Assembly (NCBI GenBank): GCA_002270565.1
Contig: NQMI01000053.1
Span: 118,567 to 182,566 of the forward strand
Length of the DNA stretch: 64,000 nt
Direction of reading: 5' to 3'
Source: Stenocarpella maydis
Lineage: Eukaryota > Ascomycota > Sordariomycetes > Diaporthales > Diaporthaceae
Positions 9,706 to 19,846 of this stretch are shown in pieces. Under the pieces are notes generated by a model. The model was not told the DNA's origin. It was given only the letters and a program-made list of their open reading frames with translations, and searched no databases. The position numbers and the translations under genes are program-made. Numbering within the stretch: position 1 is the stretch's first letter; every line of letters begins with the position of its first letter.

Positions 9706-12700
9706 ATGTCAAAGTCGTGGCAGTCGACGCTGAGACTGCCAAAGGCTTCAATTCCGTAAGTCTGGCCCACACCCACGGCCGGCCCTCCACTGCACAAACA
9801 GCAGCCAAAGCCTAACAGCACCCAAACAGACCTCGGCCGACACCCCAGCTGCAAGAACACTACCTGCGGAGGTGCACCGACGCTCTCTATGAGTGGCAAG
9901 CTGCAAACCGACCAGCCGACAGGCAGTTCATCCTCCACGATGGCCCGCCCTACGCCAATGGCTCGCTCCACGTCGGGCACGCCCTGAACAAGATCCTCAA
10001 GGACACCATCCTCCGAGTCAAGGTGCAACAGGGCCACCGGGTCAAATATGTCCCGGGCTGGGATTGCCATGGCCTGCCCATCGAGCTCAAGGCCCTCGAG
10101 GCCCAGGGGGTCAGGGCCATGCCGCCGGTCGAGGTGCGCAGCGCCGCCAGGCAGCTCGCCAAAGACACCGTTCTCTCGCAGATGCGCGAGTTCCAGTCCT
10201 ACGCCGTCATGGGCGACTGGGATGGGCGCTGGACGACGATGGATCCGGAGTTCGAGATCCGACAGCTCGAGCTGTTCCTCAGCATGGTCCGCCGGGGGCT
10301 GATATACCGGAGGTACAAGCCCGTGTACTGGTCCCCGTCGTCGGGCACTGCCCTCGCCGAGGCGGAGCTCGAGTACAAGGACAGCCATGCCTCGAATGCT
10401 GCCTACGTGGCTTTTCCGATTGCCTCCCCGGCTGATGGGAACCCCACGCTCCGTCAGCTCCTCGGGGACGACTTTTCCGGCCAGCTGTACGCGGTTATCT
10501 GGACGACAACACCTTGGACGTTGCCTGCGAATAAGGCGATCGCGGTGCACGACGACCTGGATTACGTGATAATAAGAAACGGACAAGATGCCCTCATAGT
10601 AGGGCAGGGGTGTCTCCAACAGGTTCTCAAGATGTGCTTCGGCCGCACCGAGCTGGGCGAAAACGACGTAATCGCCTCATGCAAAGGCTCCGACCTACGC
10701 CGCTTCACGTATCGGCACCCACTTCACGGCGAACACGTAGCGCAGCAGCCCATCATCCACGCAGACTTCGTCTCGGCCGAGTCCGGCTCCGGTCTGGTGC
10801 ATCTCGCCCCCGGCCACGGCCACGATGACTACGAGGTCTGCAGGTCCCTGGGCCTCGAGGTCTCGGCTCCGGTGGACAACGATGGGCACTTCACAGCCGA
10901 GGCTTACCCCCAAGACCCTCAGCGCTTAGAGGGCCTCTTTGTCCAAGGCAAAGGGAATGCGGCTGTGCTGGAGATCCTGGGCCCTCACGTCCTGCACGCC
11001 CACAGATACCAGCACAAATATCCTTACGACTGGCGCACCAAGCGGCCGATCATTGTCAGAGCGACGGCGCAGTGGTTTGCTGATGTCGCGGGGATCAAGG
11101 ATGAGGCACTCAAAGCCGTGGAAGATGTCCAGTTCATCCCAAGCAGCGGAAAGACCAGGCTAGAGAGCTTTGTAAAAGGTCGAAGCGAGTGGTGTATCTC
11201 AAGGCAGCGTGCGTGGGGTGTTCCAATCCCTGCGCTATATGACAAGGCCGGCGACGCTATCATGACCGAAGAGAGCGTCCAGCACATCATTTCCGTCATA
11301 CGCGAGAGGGGCACGGACGCGTGGTGGTCTGACAAGCCTGACGACCAAGCTTGGGTTCTGCCGTCGCTTAGGGACAGCGGAGAGTACCGGCGAGGAACAG
11401 ACACCATGGATGTCTGGTTCGACAGTGGCAGCAGCTGGACGCACGAGGGTGACGTCCAAGCGGATGTCTATCTTGAGGGCTCTGATCAGCACCGTGGCTG
11501 GTTCCAGTCCAGCTTGTTGACGCGAATTGCTGCCGCCGCCGCGGGTGACTGCGACGGCGGCAGCCTCATCAAGCAGACTATTGGCCTCGCTCCATTCAAG
11601 CGTCTCATAACACATGGTTTCACACTGGATAAGGACGGAAAGAAGATGTCCAAATCGTTGGGAAATATCATCAGTCCCAACCAGGTGATGGACGGAACCC
11701 TGTTGCCTCCGGTCAAGAAGAGGAAGGACAAGAACGCCCCGAAGGACACGGCGAGCAAAGCTCCTGCCGGACCACATTATGACGCCCTCGGGCCAGATGC
11801 CCTCCGGCTTTGGGCGGCCAGTAGCGACTATACCCGCGATGTGGTGATCGGGGAGTCGGTCTTGAAGTCGATACACATTTCTCTGATCAAGTACCGGACA
11901 ATCGCCAAGATGCTGCTCGGCTCGATGACCGAGGATGCTCGGACCGCACCGCTCACGGCCACCGATCACATCGCCATGATCCAGCTCCGGGACACGATGG
12001 AGGAGGTGGGCAAGGCCTACGGCAGTTTCGAGTTCTACAAGGGTTTCAGCCTGCTGAACAGGTGGGTCAACAATGACCTGTCCGCCTTCTACCTCGAGGC
12101 CCTCAAGGACCGTCTGTACTGCGGCGACGGGGGCGGCGTGCTGGAGCCCATATTCTGGGGCCTCATGCGCATGCTGGCGCCCATCACACCGATGCTGGTC
12201 GAGGAGTCATGGGACCACGCGCCGGAGTGGCTCAAGAAGGACAGCACCCACCCCCTGCAGCAGCTCTACGCGGCCCCAGTCATGGACGAGGGTCGGCTGC
12301 CGGGAGGGGAGGAGCAGAAATTGCGCGAGCTCATGCCTCTGCTCTTCGCCGTCAGCGCGGGCATCAAGTCGGCCACCGAGGTGGCCCGCAGGGACAAGAA
12401 GGTGGGCTCGTCGCTCCAGTGCTCGGTTGTGCTGCAGGTCCCGGACCAGGCCATCGCGGAGGCCCTCCTGCGCTTCGACGAGCTCGAGAGCTCGCTCGTG
12501 GTGTCGCATGTGGGCATCAACGAGCCCATCCCCGAGGATGCGGAGTGGAGGCACTCGGTTGGCTTCCAGGTTCCGAGCGGGGGTAATGTCGCTGTTCGCC
12601 CAAACGGAGGCGGCGAAGACGTAGAGGCTGAGGGCTCGTCTAGTGGAGTGGTCTGTACTGCATGGGTTCTGCCACCAAAGGCGCACAAGTGCCCTCGGTG

Positions 12701-12776
12701 CTGGCGCTATGTTGCTCCCCAGGAGGACCATCTCTGCGGGAGGTGTGAGGCTGTCGTTGAGGAAGGCGGGATCTGA
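9706..12776 (+). CDS. ISM1: Mitochondrial isoleucyl-tRNA synthetase
   Basis: Charges mitochondrial tRNA-Ile with isoleucine. Exon 1 is 9706-9755 (ATG, then MSKSWQSTLRLPKAS), which is basic and Ser-rich like a mitochondrial targeting peptide. A GTAAGT donor at 9756 and CAG acceptor ending at 9829 remove a 74-base intron. Exon 2 runs 9830-12776, giving 998 residues, which fits the bacterial-type IleRS length. Class I motifs are intact: HVGH at residues 64-67 within DGPPYANGSLHVGH, and KMSKS at about 622-626. The editing domain (TTTPWTLPANKAI) and anticodon-binding region follow. The C-terminus has a Cys4 zinc site (CPRCW and CGRC), typical of bacterial and organellar enzymes and absent from cytosolic ones. 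The symbol is the yeast name for this family member. That a tRNA-Ile gene lies nearby is probably coincidence, since that tRNA is nuclear and cytosolic. Confidence 0.95.
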
Positions 12777-13377
12777 GGGCAGATGGGGATTGATGGCGCC
12801 ATGCGCGGTGGAAAACGTGGAGCGAGTAGAAAACAAAATGGCAGATACTCAAAGATACCCATTCCTCTCCCAGCCTCAGCTTCCAGTGGCGTGGCCGTTG
12901 TTGTGCCCAGTGCGGTCTGTGTGCGTCCGACCTTCTGAAGCACAAGCGGAAATGTTTAGGCAGCGGCTGAGCTCCCAAGTTTTTTTTCTCCCCCCCCCCC
13001 TTCTTTCTTTCTTCCTCTTTCTTTCTCGTTTTGAAATCCAAGACACCTGAATCCTGCAGCGTAACCAAGATGGTGAATAATCGTAGTAGACCGGCCGGGA
13101 GTGCACACTCTGTTTCGGCGCCCGACTTCGGGCGGCAGCAGTTGACTCGAGCGACTGCGGATCGCCACGGCACTAAATAAATCCACCCTCAAAATGCAAA
13201 AGCAGCTGAAATGCTGCGAGCCTCGCCAGGCCCGGGGGATCTGACATGCAACATGCAGATCTTGTATCATAACCTGCGATGCGCCATGCATTGTTAAGAA
13301 CCGGATCCACCACCAAGTCCACGCACTCACCCCGCCTTCTCATCACAGGCCGGCTCCGAAGCCCCCAGCACCTCAGA
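12777..13377. other. Intergenic with a pyrimidine tract
   Basis: It contains the 3' flank of IleRS and the promoter of the FPGS-like gene. A tract of nine T, about eleven C and then TTTC repeats spans about 12,980-13,033. No gene is seen. Confidence 0.5.
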
Positions 13378-15055
13378 ATGAGCACCACCGCGCCAGGGAG
13401 GACCTACGAGGTGAGTCTGGGCAGCAACAGACAGTTCTGCTTCTCCTTCTTCCTCTCAACAAACCCATGCCTGAGAGGATCCCACCACACAAGAGAACCG
13501 CATCGCTGAGACGACCACCAACCAGGACGCCATCGACGCCCTCAACACATTCCAGACCCCCTTTGCCGTCATCGAGGCCCGCCGCAAGGCCGGCATCCGG
13601 CCCGATGAGTCTAGCATCCGCGAGATGAAGGCCTACTGGGCGCGGCTGGGCCACACGCCCGAGGACCTGGACCGCCTCAGCGTGGTGCATGTGGCGGGCA
13701 CCAAGGGGAAGGGGAGCGTGTGCGCCTTCGTGGCCTCCATCCTGGGCCGCCACCGCCGCCGCGGCGCGCCGCTCCGGGTCGGCCTCCTGACGTCGCCGCA
13801 CCTCGTCGCCGTGCGCGAGCGCATCCGCGTCGGCGCCGCCCCGCTCCCCGAGGCGGCCTTTGCGCGCTACTTCTTCGAGGTGAGCGACGCGCTCGCGTCC
13901 CCCGCGGCGGCGTCCGTCCTCCCCCGCGACGCGGAGCCCGGGTCGCGGCCCATCTACGCGCGCTTCCTCACCCTCATGGCGCTGCACGTGTTCCTGCGCG
14001 AGGGCGTGGACGTCGCGGTGGTGGAGACGGGCGTCGGGGGCGAGTACGACGCCACCAACATGGTGGCGCGCCCGGCTGCGGCGGGCATCTCCACGCTGGG
14101 CATCGACCATGTGTTTGTGCTGGGCGACACCATCGACAAGATCGCCTGGCACAAGGCGGGCATCATCAAGCGCGGGTCTCCGGCTTTTGCGGTCGAGCAG
14201 CCTGCCTTCCCGTCCGCCGAGGCGGTCCTGCGGGCGCGCGCGGCGGACAAGGGCGTGGACCTGAAGGTGCTAGGCGTCGACCCGCGGCTTGCCGCGTCCG
14301 GCGTGCGGGTGCGGCCAGACGCGGCGTTCCAGAAGAGAAATGCGAGCCTTGCCGTTGCGCTGGCTGAGGCAGCGCTGGCCAAGGTCGACCCGGAGGGGTT
14401 CAGGAGGGACGAGGACAGGCTGCCGGCCGAGTTCAAGGACGGGATCGAGCGGGTGGTCTGGAGGGGCCGGTGCGAGGTCAAGGAAGAGGAGGGCGGGCGG
14501 CTGAGGTGGCATATCGACGGGGCGCACACGACCGACAGCCTGAAGATGGCGGCGAGGTGGTTTGTGGAGGCGAACGGGGGCCGGCGGGGGCCGAGGGTCC
14601 TGATATTCAACCAGCAGGGCAGGACGGAGGCCATCGACTTCCTGGAGGGGCTGCACTCCGGCGCCAAGAGGGACGACGGCTCGTCCTTTGACCATGTGGT
14701 GTTCTGCACGAATGTGACGCACGCAACGACAGGCTACAAGCGAGGTATGCCACAATGCTCTCGATGGGAAACCTCGCATTACGTACGCTGACAACCGCCA
14801 GACTTTGTAAATCACCAGTATGACCCCGAGGCAATCCAGAAGCTCACAGTTCAGCGGGCGTTTGCGGAGCGGTGGTCATTGCTCGATCCCAAGGCAGAGA
14901 TCACGGTCATTCCCAGCATCGAGGAAGCGCTCAGCGTGGCGAGGGGCCTCGCAGGTTCACTCAGGGAGGGCGAGGCGGTACAAGCTTTCATAACTGGCAG
15001 CCTCCATCTCGTGGGAGGGGCCTTGGGTATCTTGGATGGGGCTGATGCTCTATAA
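13378..15055 (+). CDS. Folylpolyglutamate synthase-like protein, paralogue 1
   Basis: An ATP-dependent ligase of the Mur/FolC superfamily. It adds glutamate to folates or joins glutamate to dihydropteroate. Three exons join in phase: 13378-13410, 13526-14744 and 14802-15055, giving 501 residues. Introns have GTGAGT/CAG and GTATGC/CAG ends. The P-loop is HVAGTKGKGSV (about residues 66-76), followed by LTSPHLVAVRERI, ETGVGGEYDATN, GIDHVFVLGDTIDKIAWHKAGI and WHIDGAHTTDSL, all standard FPGS/FolC blocks. No targeting peptide is visible; the N-terminus is short (MSTTAPGRTYE). The neighbour on the other strand (15206-16921) is a clear paralogue with a leader peptide. One of the two may be the dihydrofolate synthase or a specialised FPGS; I cannot tell from sequence. 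The coding region is strongly GC3-biased, more than the paralogue. Confidence 0.88.
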
Positions 15056-15205
15056 ACGGGGGGACGCCCATATCCTCGTTCTTGTTTGTTTTGCCTCTCT
15101 CCTGCCGAGATCCCCTATTGAGATAAAATAGAAAAACTAAGGGTTACTTGATGTGATGGGGGGGGGGGCAATTGTGCTCAACGCGCCCGGTACATAAAAT
15201 CCAGC
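15056..15205. other. Short spacer between convergent FPGS paralogues
   Basis: About 150 bases separate the two stop codons. It contains a run of eleven G near 15,159-15,169. Both 3' UTRs must lie here or overlap. Confidence 0.6.
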
Positions 15206-16921
15206 CTACGGTTCACCACCTGGTTCCAACAGCTTCAGCGCGGGCCCCACCAGGTTGAAACTCCCCGTGACCAGCACCTGCACCTTGAAGTTGTCCTTGC
15301 TCTTCTTGGACCCTAGCATCACGTTCCTCGCCATGTCCAGCGCTGTCGATATGCTGTCTGCGGGGATTGCTGCCGTGAAGGGGCAGAACTGCCGGATGAC
15401 ATCGCAGTTCTTCCTCTGCACGGTGAATTCCGGCTTCTTCATGAAGCTGTTGGCCTCGTTGGTCGGGCAGAAGGCATGGTGGAAGATCTTTTGGTTGGGT
15501 ATCTCGGTCTCCTGCAGGATGGTCTCGAGGAGCGTCTGCAGGAGCGCGGCGGAGTCGCGGTCCTGCTGGTTGAATATGAGGACCCGGATCGAGTCCTCCC
15601 CCGAGATCTTGCCGGCGAACCACCGGCCCACCTGGACGAGGCTGTCCTCGGTATGCGCGCCGTCGAGGTACCACTGTATGCGGTCTTGGGTAATCGTTTC
15701 GCAGCGGCCCCGGAGTGTCGCGGTCTGTAGTCCCCTGATGAATTCCTCGGGCATGTCGCCAAACTTGCTGGGGAGCGGCGAGCCCCCGCTCTCGAAGAAG
15801 GGAAGCTCGAACTTGTGACCAAGGGCCTGCAGGTGCCGCCTCGAAACGACCGCGGCGAGAGCCATGTTGGCTTTTTGAAAGGTTCCCTCCAGGTGGGCAT
15901 CCTGCACCCCTGCCCATGTCTCCAGCACCTGGCCGCCGATCGAGTCCAAGGTGGTGCCTCGCTCATGCGCGCGGTCACTCAGTACCTTCAAGATGCTGTC
16001 TCTGCCGGACCTCCCAGCCTGGTACGAGTACGCCGGAACTGCCTTCTTGAAGATGCCGGCCTTGTGCCACGCAATCTTGTCCACCGTGTCACCCAGCATG
16101 GCAACATGGTCGATGCCCAGTTGTGTCACGGCCGAGGCGGTGACAGCCTCGGGCGGCAGGACGTTGGTGGAGTCATACTCGCCCCCAATGCCACACTCGA
16201 TGACAGCAGACTTTATGCCCTCCCTGAGGAAGGCATGGAATGCGAGCAGCGTCAAGAAACGGAAGTAGAAGGGCTTCGTCGACGGCCCGTCCGCGCCGAG
16301 CTCGTCACCGCCGGGCAGCTCGTCGCCGGCCTTCCTAGCCGCCTCCGAGAGTCGGTCCCACAGCTCGAAGAAGTAATTCGTGAACTTGTCCTGGGAGATG
16401 GGCTCCCCGTCCAGGCAGATCCTCTCCCTCACGGTGACGAGATGCGGTGAGGTGTAGGTGCCGACACGCCCTGCCACCCCGGGGTACTGGCGCAGGATGG
16501 ACGAGGTGAAGGCGCATGCTGACCCCTTGCCCTTGGTGCCGGCGACGTGGATACAGCGCAGGCGGGCCAGGTCGGACGGGCTGTAGCCGGCCCGGGACAG
16601 CCAGGCTGTCATCTCTGGGATGGCGGAGGCATTGATGTCTGCTTGTGAGCCTGGTGCTGCTGTGAAGAGGCTGATGACGTTCTTGTTGGACTGCAGCAGG
16701 GACAGGAGGTGGAGGGCGTTGTCATAGGTCGGGACAAGCTTATCCGAGGCGGCCATGGTGGCGAGGGACTTGTGTCTTCTCGAGATGAGGCTGCTGAGCG
16801 TGAGTCTGAGTCTGAGCGTCGATGTTGACGAGAAAGCTGGTCTCGGGGAAACAGCCCGAGACAGAGCCTGAAGTAGAGGCTTGGTCCTGAAGAGGGTTGA
16901 GCCGACAAGAGCTCCACACAT
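15206..16921 (-). CDS. MET7: Folylpolyglutamate synthase, mitochondrial/cytosolic type, paralogue 2
   Basis: Single exon, 571 residues from the ATG at 16921. FPGS adds gamma-linked glutamates to folates so they are retained and used in one-carbon and methionine metabolism. The first about 55 residues are Arg/Ser/Leu-rich with few acidic residues (RPAFSSTSTLRLRL), a good mitochondrial presequence. A second in-frame ATG at 16756 (MAASDKLVPTYDNAL) starts exactly at the conserved enzyme core and would give the cytosolic form. Two starts from one gene are known in eukaryotic FPGS. Catalytic blocks: HVAGTKGKGSACAF, TSPHLVTVRERICLDG, ECGIGGEYDSTN, GIDHVAMLGDTVDKIAWHKAG, YLDGAHTEDSL. The C-terminal LVTGSFNLVG block is intact. 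The symbol follows the yeast and Neurospora (met-7) name for the family. It is convergent with paralogue 1. Confidence 0.92.
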   Translation of the reverse strand: MCGALVGSTLFRTKPLLQALSRAVSPRPAFSSTSTLRLRLTLSSLISRRHKSLATMAASDKLVPTYDNALHLLSLLQSNKNVISLFTAAPGSQADINASAIPEMTAWLSRAGYSPSDLARLRCIHVAGTKGKGSACAFTSSILRQYPGVAGRVGTYTSPHLVTVRERICLDGEPISQDKFTNYFFELWDRLSEAARKAGDELPGGDELGADGPSTKPFYFRFLTLLAFHAFLREGIKSAVIECGIGGEYDSTNVLPPEAVTASAVTQLGIDHVAMLGDTVDKIAWHKAGIFKKAVPAYSYQAGRSGRDSILKVLSDRAHERGTTLDSIGGQVLETWAGVQDAHLEGTFQKANMALAAVVSRRHLQALGHKFELPFFESGGSPLPSKFGDMPEEFIRGLQTATLRGRCETITQDRIQWYLDGAHTEDSLVQVGRWFAGKISGEDSIRVLIFNQQDRDSAALLQTLLETILQETEIPNQKIFHHAFCPTNEANSFMKKPEFTVQRKNCDVIRQFCPFTAAIPADSISTALDMARNVMLGSKKSKDNFKVQVLVTGSFNLVGPALKLLEPGGEP

Positions 16922-17672
16922 CTGCTCTGGGCTCGGATGTTGTTGTTTTTACCTTTTCCGAGCTCAAGCTGCAGTCCAATCGAGAGCAAGGGTGTGCGTC
17001 CTTGTCCACAAGTGAGGCCTATATAGCCTCAGCTTTCGCTTCCTGCAGAGCCTCCTGATGGGCCGGGGCAGGGATGCTCCAGATTTGATGCTGACAGGAG
17101 AGACCACTTGCGAATGAAATCAGCCCAGGTCAGCCCAGGCCAGTTTGGACTAGGCCCGTGGTCAGCAGCCTGCAAGCACGAGTGGACGCGTGCAATGCTC
17201 TCTTGATGTTGTGAACTTTTGGAGAAGCCGACGTTTTGTAGCATCCAAGCTGCGAGCCCCGCCCTCGTCTGGTTCCTAGCGCAGGGGCCTGAGTGGGCGT
17301 GGATGGGCTGGGCCTCGCGGAAGCCTGTACGGTACTTCTGTATCCCCGCCAGATGCCTGTGTGAACAGACAGCAGCACCACGAGCCCGCCGAATCCAGAG
17401 GTCCTTTTGTGGCGGAGGCCTGAGGACATGTCGTGCCCTTGCAAAAGGACTCTATCGAGAAATTAATACCGTTGATCTCCAGTCTCGCCAAGTAATGCCC
17501 AACATACACAGAAGAACATACGCTTGGACAATAAGCGACAACACCGCCACAGAACTGCACCATTTCTAAATAGGCGCTTACAACATAACATGTAGATAGA
17601 GACCTTCACAGCAAGCAGGGCCAAAAAAGATGACACCCACCTCCCGAAACCGCCACGAACGAACAAAAGTAA
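16922..17672. other. Promoter side of FPGS and spacer, no gene seen
   Basis: It contains the 5' region of the minus-strand FPGS gene. Open frames on both strands show no domain. A small direct repeat (cagcccagg-tcagcccagg) lies near 17,121-17,140. Confidence 0.45.
17665..17668 (-). terminator. Pol III terminator of tRNA-Leu
   Basis: AAAA on the plus strand (TTTT on the minus strand) lies five bases beyond the mature 3' end of the tRNA-Leu gene, the usual Pol III stop signal. Confidence 0.7.
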
Positions 17673-17766
17673 TGACAACTGTGTGACTCGAACACACGCC
17701 TCTTTCGAGACTACGAAGATGACATCCACCTGAACGTAGCGCCTTAGACCGCTCGGCCAAGTTGCC
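17673..17766 (-). tRNA. tRNA-Leu (anticodon CAG), with intron
   Basis: On the minus strand it runs from GGCAACT at 17766 to AGTTGTC plus discriminator A at 17673, with one G-T pair in the acceptor stem. D arm: TGGCCGAGCGGTCTAAGGCGC. The anticodon stem CTACG pairs with CGTAG and the loop contains TTCAGG, giving anticodon CAG. An intron of about 12-13 bases follows the base 3' of the anticodon. A long variable arm (TCTCGAAAGAG) is the class II hallmark of Leu/Ser tRNAs. The T arm GTGTG-TTCGAGT-CACAC is perfect. Confidence 0.93.
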
Positions 17767-18259
17767 TTGGAAGCGTTTGTTTTGCTTGATATAATGTTAG
17801 CAGATCATGCGTGGTATCCGAGCACCAGAATGCCCGGAGATCCCGGAACCAAGGCCGCGCGGTGAACACATAAAACCCACCGTTCCATTCTTGGATTTGC
17901 TATTTTCTTTTAACGCCTATGGCATTCAGAACAATTGTGGTCAACTAACAATTGTACAGAGACCGTTCCTGGCAGAGTGGCTAGAAGCAGGGGGAGCAGT
18001 ATAGTGCACAGGCTTGTGGTGAGTGTTGGTGCAGTCTGCGTGGATTCATTCTCCACACCTAATAAGTATCCAGCCCAAGGTGTGTCCAGGCAACAATATA
18101 ACCGGCTGCCGCAGCTGCACCGTTCATGCAATGGAAACTCCAAGGGGCTCTTCAGGGGTTGCGGCAACGGGAGACTCGAAGAAAAGGGAAGAAACAAAAT
18201 CTTGACTTCAACCCAGCATCAAAGGTCGAGCACTGCAGGCCAGGTGCCATCACCCCGGG
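17767..18259. other. Intergenic upstream of the metallophosphoesterase
   Basis: Contains the promoter of the plus-strand gene at 18260. No other feature is recognised. Confidence 0.4.
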
Positions 18260-19090
18260 ATGCAACTCCAGATAGTATCCGACCTCCATCTCGAGAGCCC
18301 CAAGGCTTATGATTTCTACGAGATCAAGCCTTGCGCCCCACACCTGGCGTTGCTGGGAGACATCGGCTGCGTCTCCGACCCGGATTATCTCACCTTCCTC
18401 GCCACCCAGCTGGCACAGTTCCGGATCGTCTTCCACGTCCTCGGCAACCATGAGCCCTACGGCTCAACCTGGGACGCCGCCATCAAGACGCTCCGCGACT
18501 TCGAGGAGCACAACCGCCAGGAGCGAGCACGGTCACCGAACAATACCACCACCGGCCAATACGTCCTCCTCGACCGAGATGAATTCCACCTCCCGTCCCC
18601 CAACCTCACTATCCTCGGCTGCACGCTCTTCTCGGACGTCCCCGCGCGCTCGGCGGACGACGTCAGCTTTGGCCTCAACGACTTCTTCCGCATCGGGGAC
18701 TGGACGCTCGAGCAGCACGTGGGGGCCCACAGACGGGACCTCGCCTGGCTGAGCGGGCGGGTGGCCGCCCTATCGCGCGAGCACCCCGCCCGCCGTGTCG
18801 CTGTCCTCACGCACCACAGCCCCACGGTCGACCACAGGACGGTCAACCCGCGATTCGCGGACAGCAAGGTCGCGTCCGGGTTCGCGACGGACCTGAGTGG
18901 GGAGAGGTGCTGGACGGGTGGGAATGTGGTGTTCTGGGCCTTTGGGCATACGCATTATAACTTTGCGCCTTTTCGTGACGGGGCCACTGGGAAGCTTGTC
19001 TATACGAACCAGCGGGGCTATTACTTTGCGCAGGCGGCTGGCTTTGTAGAGGTTGATGTGGTGGACTTCAGCAGCGACTTGTCTGGGTGA
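18260..19090 (+). CDS. Calcineurin-like metallophosphoesterase
   Basis: A single-exon protein of 276 residues with the complete metal-binding set of the family: DLHLE (residues 8-12), GDIG (about 33-36), GNHEP (about 62-66), a tandem His block LTHHSP (about 188-193) and GHTHYN (about 235-240). These residues bind two metal ions that hydrolyse a phosphoester. There is no signal peptide or membrane segment, so it is likely cytosolic. Fungal proteins of this size and pattern are common, and I know no defined substrate. The start is chosen because MQLQIVSDLHLE places the first motif right at the N-terminus, as in relatives. Confidence 0.9.
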   Translation: MQLQIVSDLHLESPKAYDFYEIKPCAPHLALLGDIGCVSDPDYLTFLATQLAQFRIVFHVLGNHEPYGSTWDAAIKTLRDFEEHNRQERARSPNNTTTGQYVLLDRDEFHLPSPNLTILGCTLFSDVPARSADDVSFGLNDFFRIGDWTLEQHVGAHRRDLAWLSGRVAALSREHPARRVAVLTHHSPTVDHRTVNPRFADSKVASGFATDLSGERCWTGGNVVFWAFGHTHYNFAPFRDGATGKLVYTNQRGYYFAQAAGFVEVDVVDFSSDLSG

Positions 19091-19206
19091 ACTTGCTGTG
19101 TTGAGATATTGCCAGAATGAACGTACTCGGCTATGGCTGGTATCCAGGTACATAACATCCATACACATACGCTGAATCAATACATAGTCTGGGTAGACAT
19201 CAGCTC

Positions 19207-19562
19207 ATACCCGCCCACCCAGCTTTTGACTTGTACCTATTAAATATAAGGCTTTTTAAGAAAACCATTAAGATTTCTGACTTATTAAATAGAAAGGCTA
19301 CACTTGATTAAGCCCCAAGCCTTTACATATCTAGCCTTTTAAGCCTTTTAGGCCCTCTGCTTTAGGTATATGGAGGGTCTTTCCCTTGGGTCTAACTATG
19401 GAGCCCCCTTCCTCTGGGTATATGGAGTGGCACTGGGATATATTAGGGAGCCCTAAGATATAAGAATCTGTGATATGTTATATAATTACTTGATTACTTA
19501 CATTAGGTGGGTAGCAGTTAAAAAGTGGGTGGGTGATCCTGAAAAGCCGGGTGGGCAGATAC
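19207..19562. mobile_element. Small TIR element (MITE-like), copy 1
   Basis: Imperfect inverted repeats of about 24 bases face each other: ATACCCGCCCACCCAGCTTT at 19207 and GTATCTGCCCACCCGGCTTT reading inward from 19562. A second inner copy of the right motif lies at about 19,519-19,535. The interior is AT-rich without an open frame. Part of it (GGCCCTCTGCTTTAGGT then TGGAGGGT) matches the reverse complement of the element at 41172-41519. It looks like a non-autonomous DNA transposon; the target duplication is not clear. Confidence 0.6.
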
Positions 19563-19846
19563 GTATGTATGGTCCGGGTAGATGGTCCGGGTAGACATTA
19601 GTACTTGCAATCTGTAAAGGCCACATGATTCTAAAGAGTCCCAAGGCCTGTTTGTTTATTTGATTCATAACTAGGTGGAATGTGGCGAAGCGGTCTTATA
19701 CTGCTTCAATGCTAAAGATGACTATATCGCCAGATTTAAGAATGTTGTGCGTTCCGTATGACACTGATTCAGACTTCCTGCTAACATCCATTTGCCCATG
19801 CGATGACAAGTGCCATTGTAAGCCAAATTGGTGAAGAAATTACAGG
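19563..19846. other. Spacer between TIR element and Zn2Cys6 gene
   Basis: About 280 bases with no recognised feature. Includes the 3' flank of the minus-strand regulator. Confidence 0.4.

Noticed and set aside
8894..9706. Functional link between the tRNA-Ile gene and the adjacent Ile-tRNA synthetase
   Set aside because: The tRNA is a nuclear, intron-containing cytosolic type while the enzyme is the mitochondrial form. Proximity is probably chance.
11235..11969. Long antisense open frame inside the Ile-tRNA synthetase gene
   Set aside because: Overlaps conserved synthetase core; no recognisable protein.
13373..14152. Long antisense open frame over FPGS paralogue 1
   Set aside because: GC3-biased coding sequence commonly opens antisense frames; no domain is recognisable and the sense frame is clearly FPGS.
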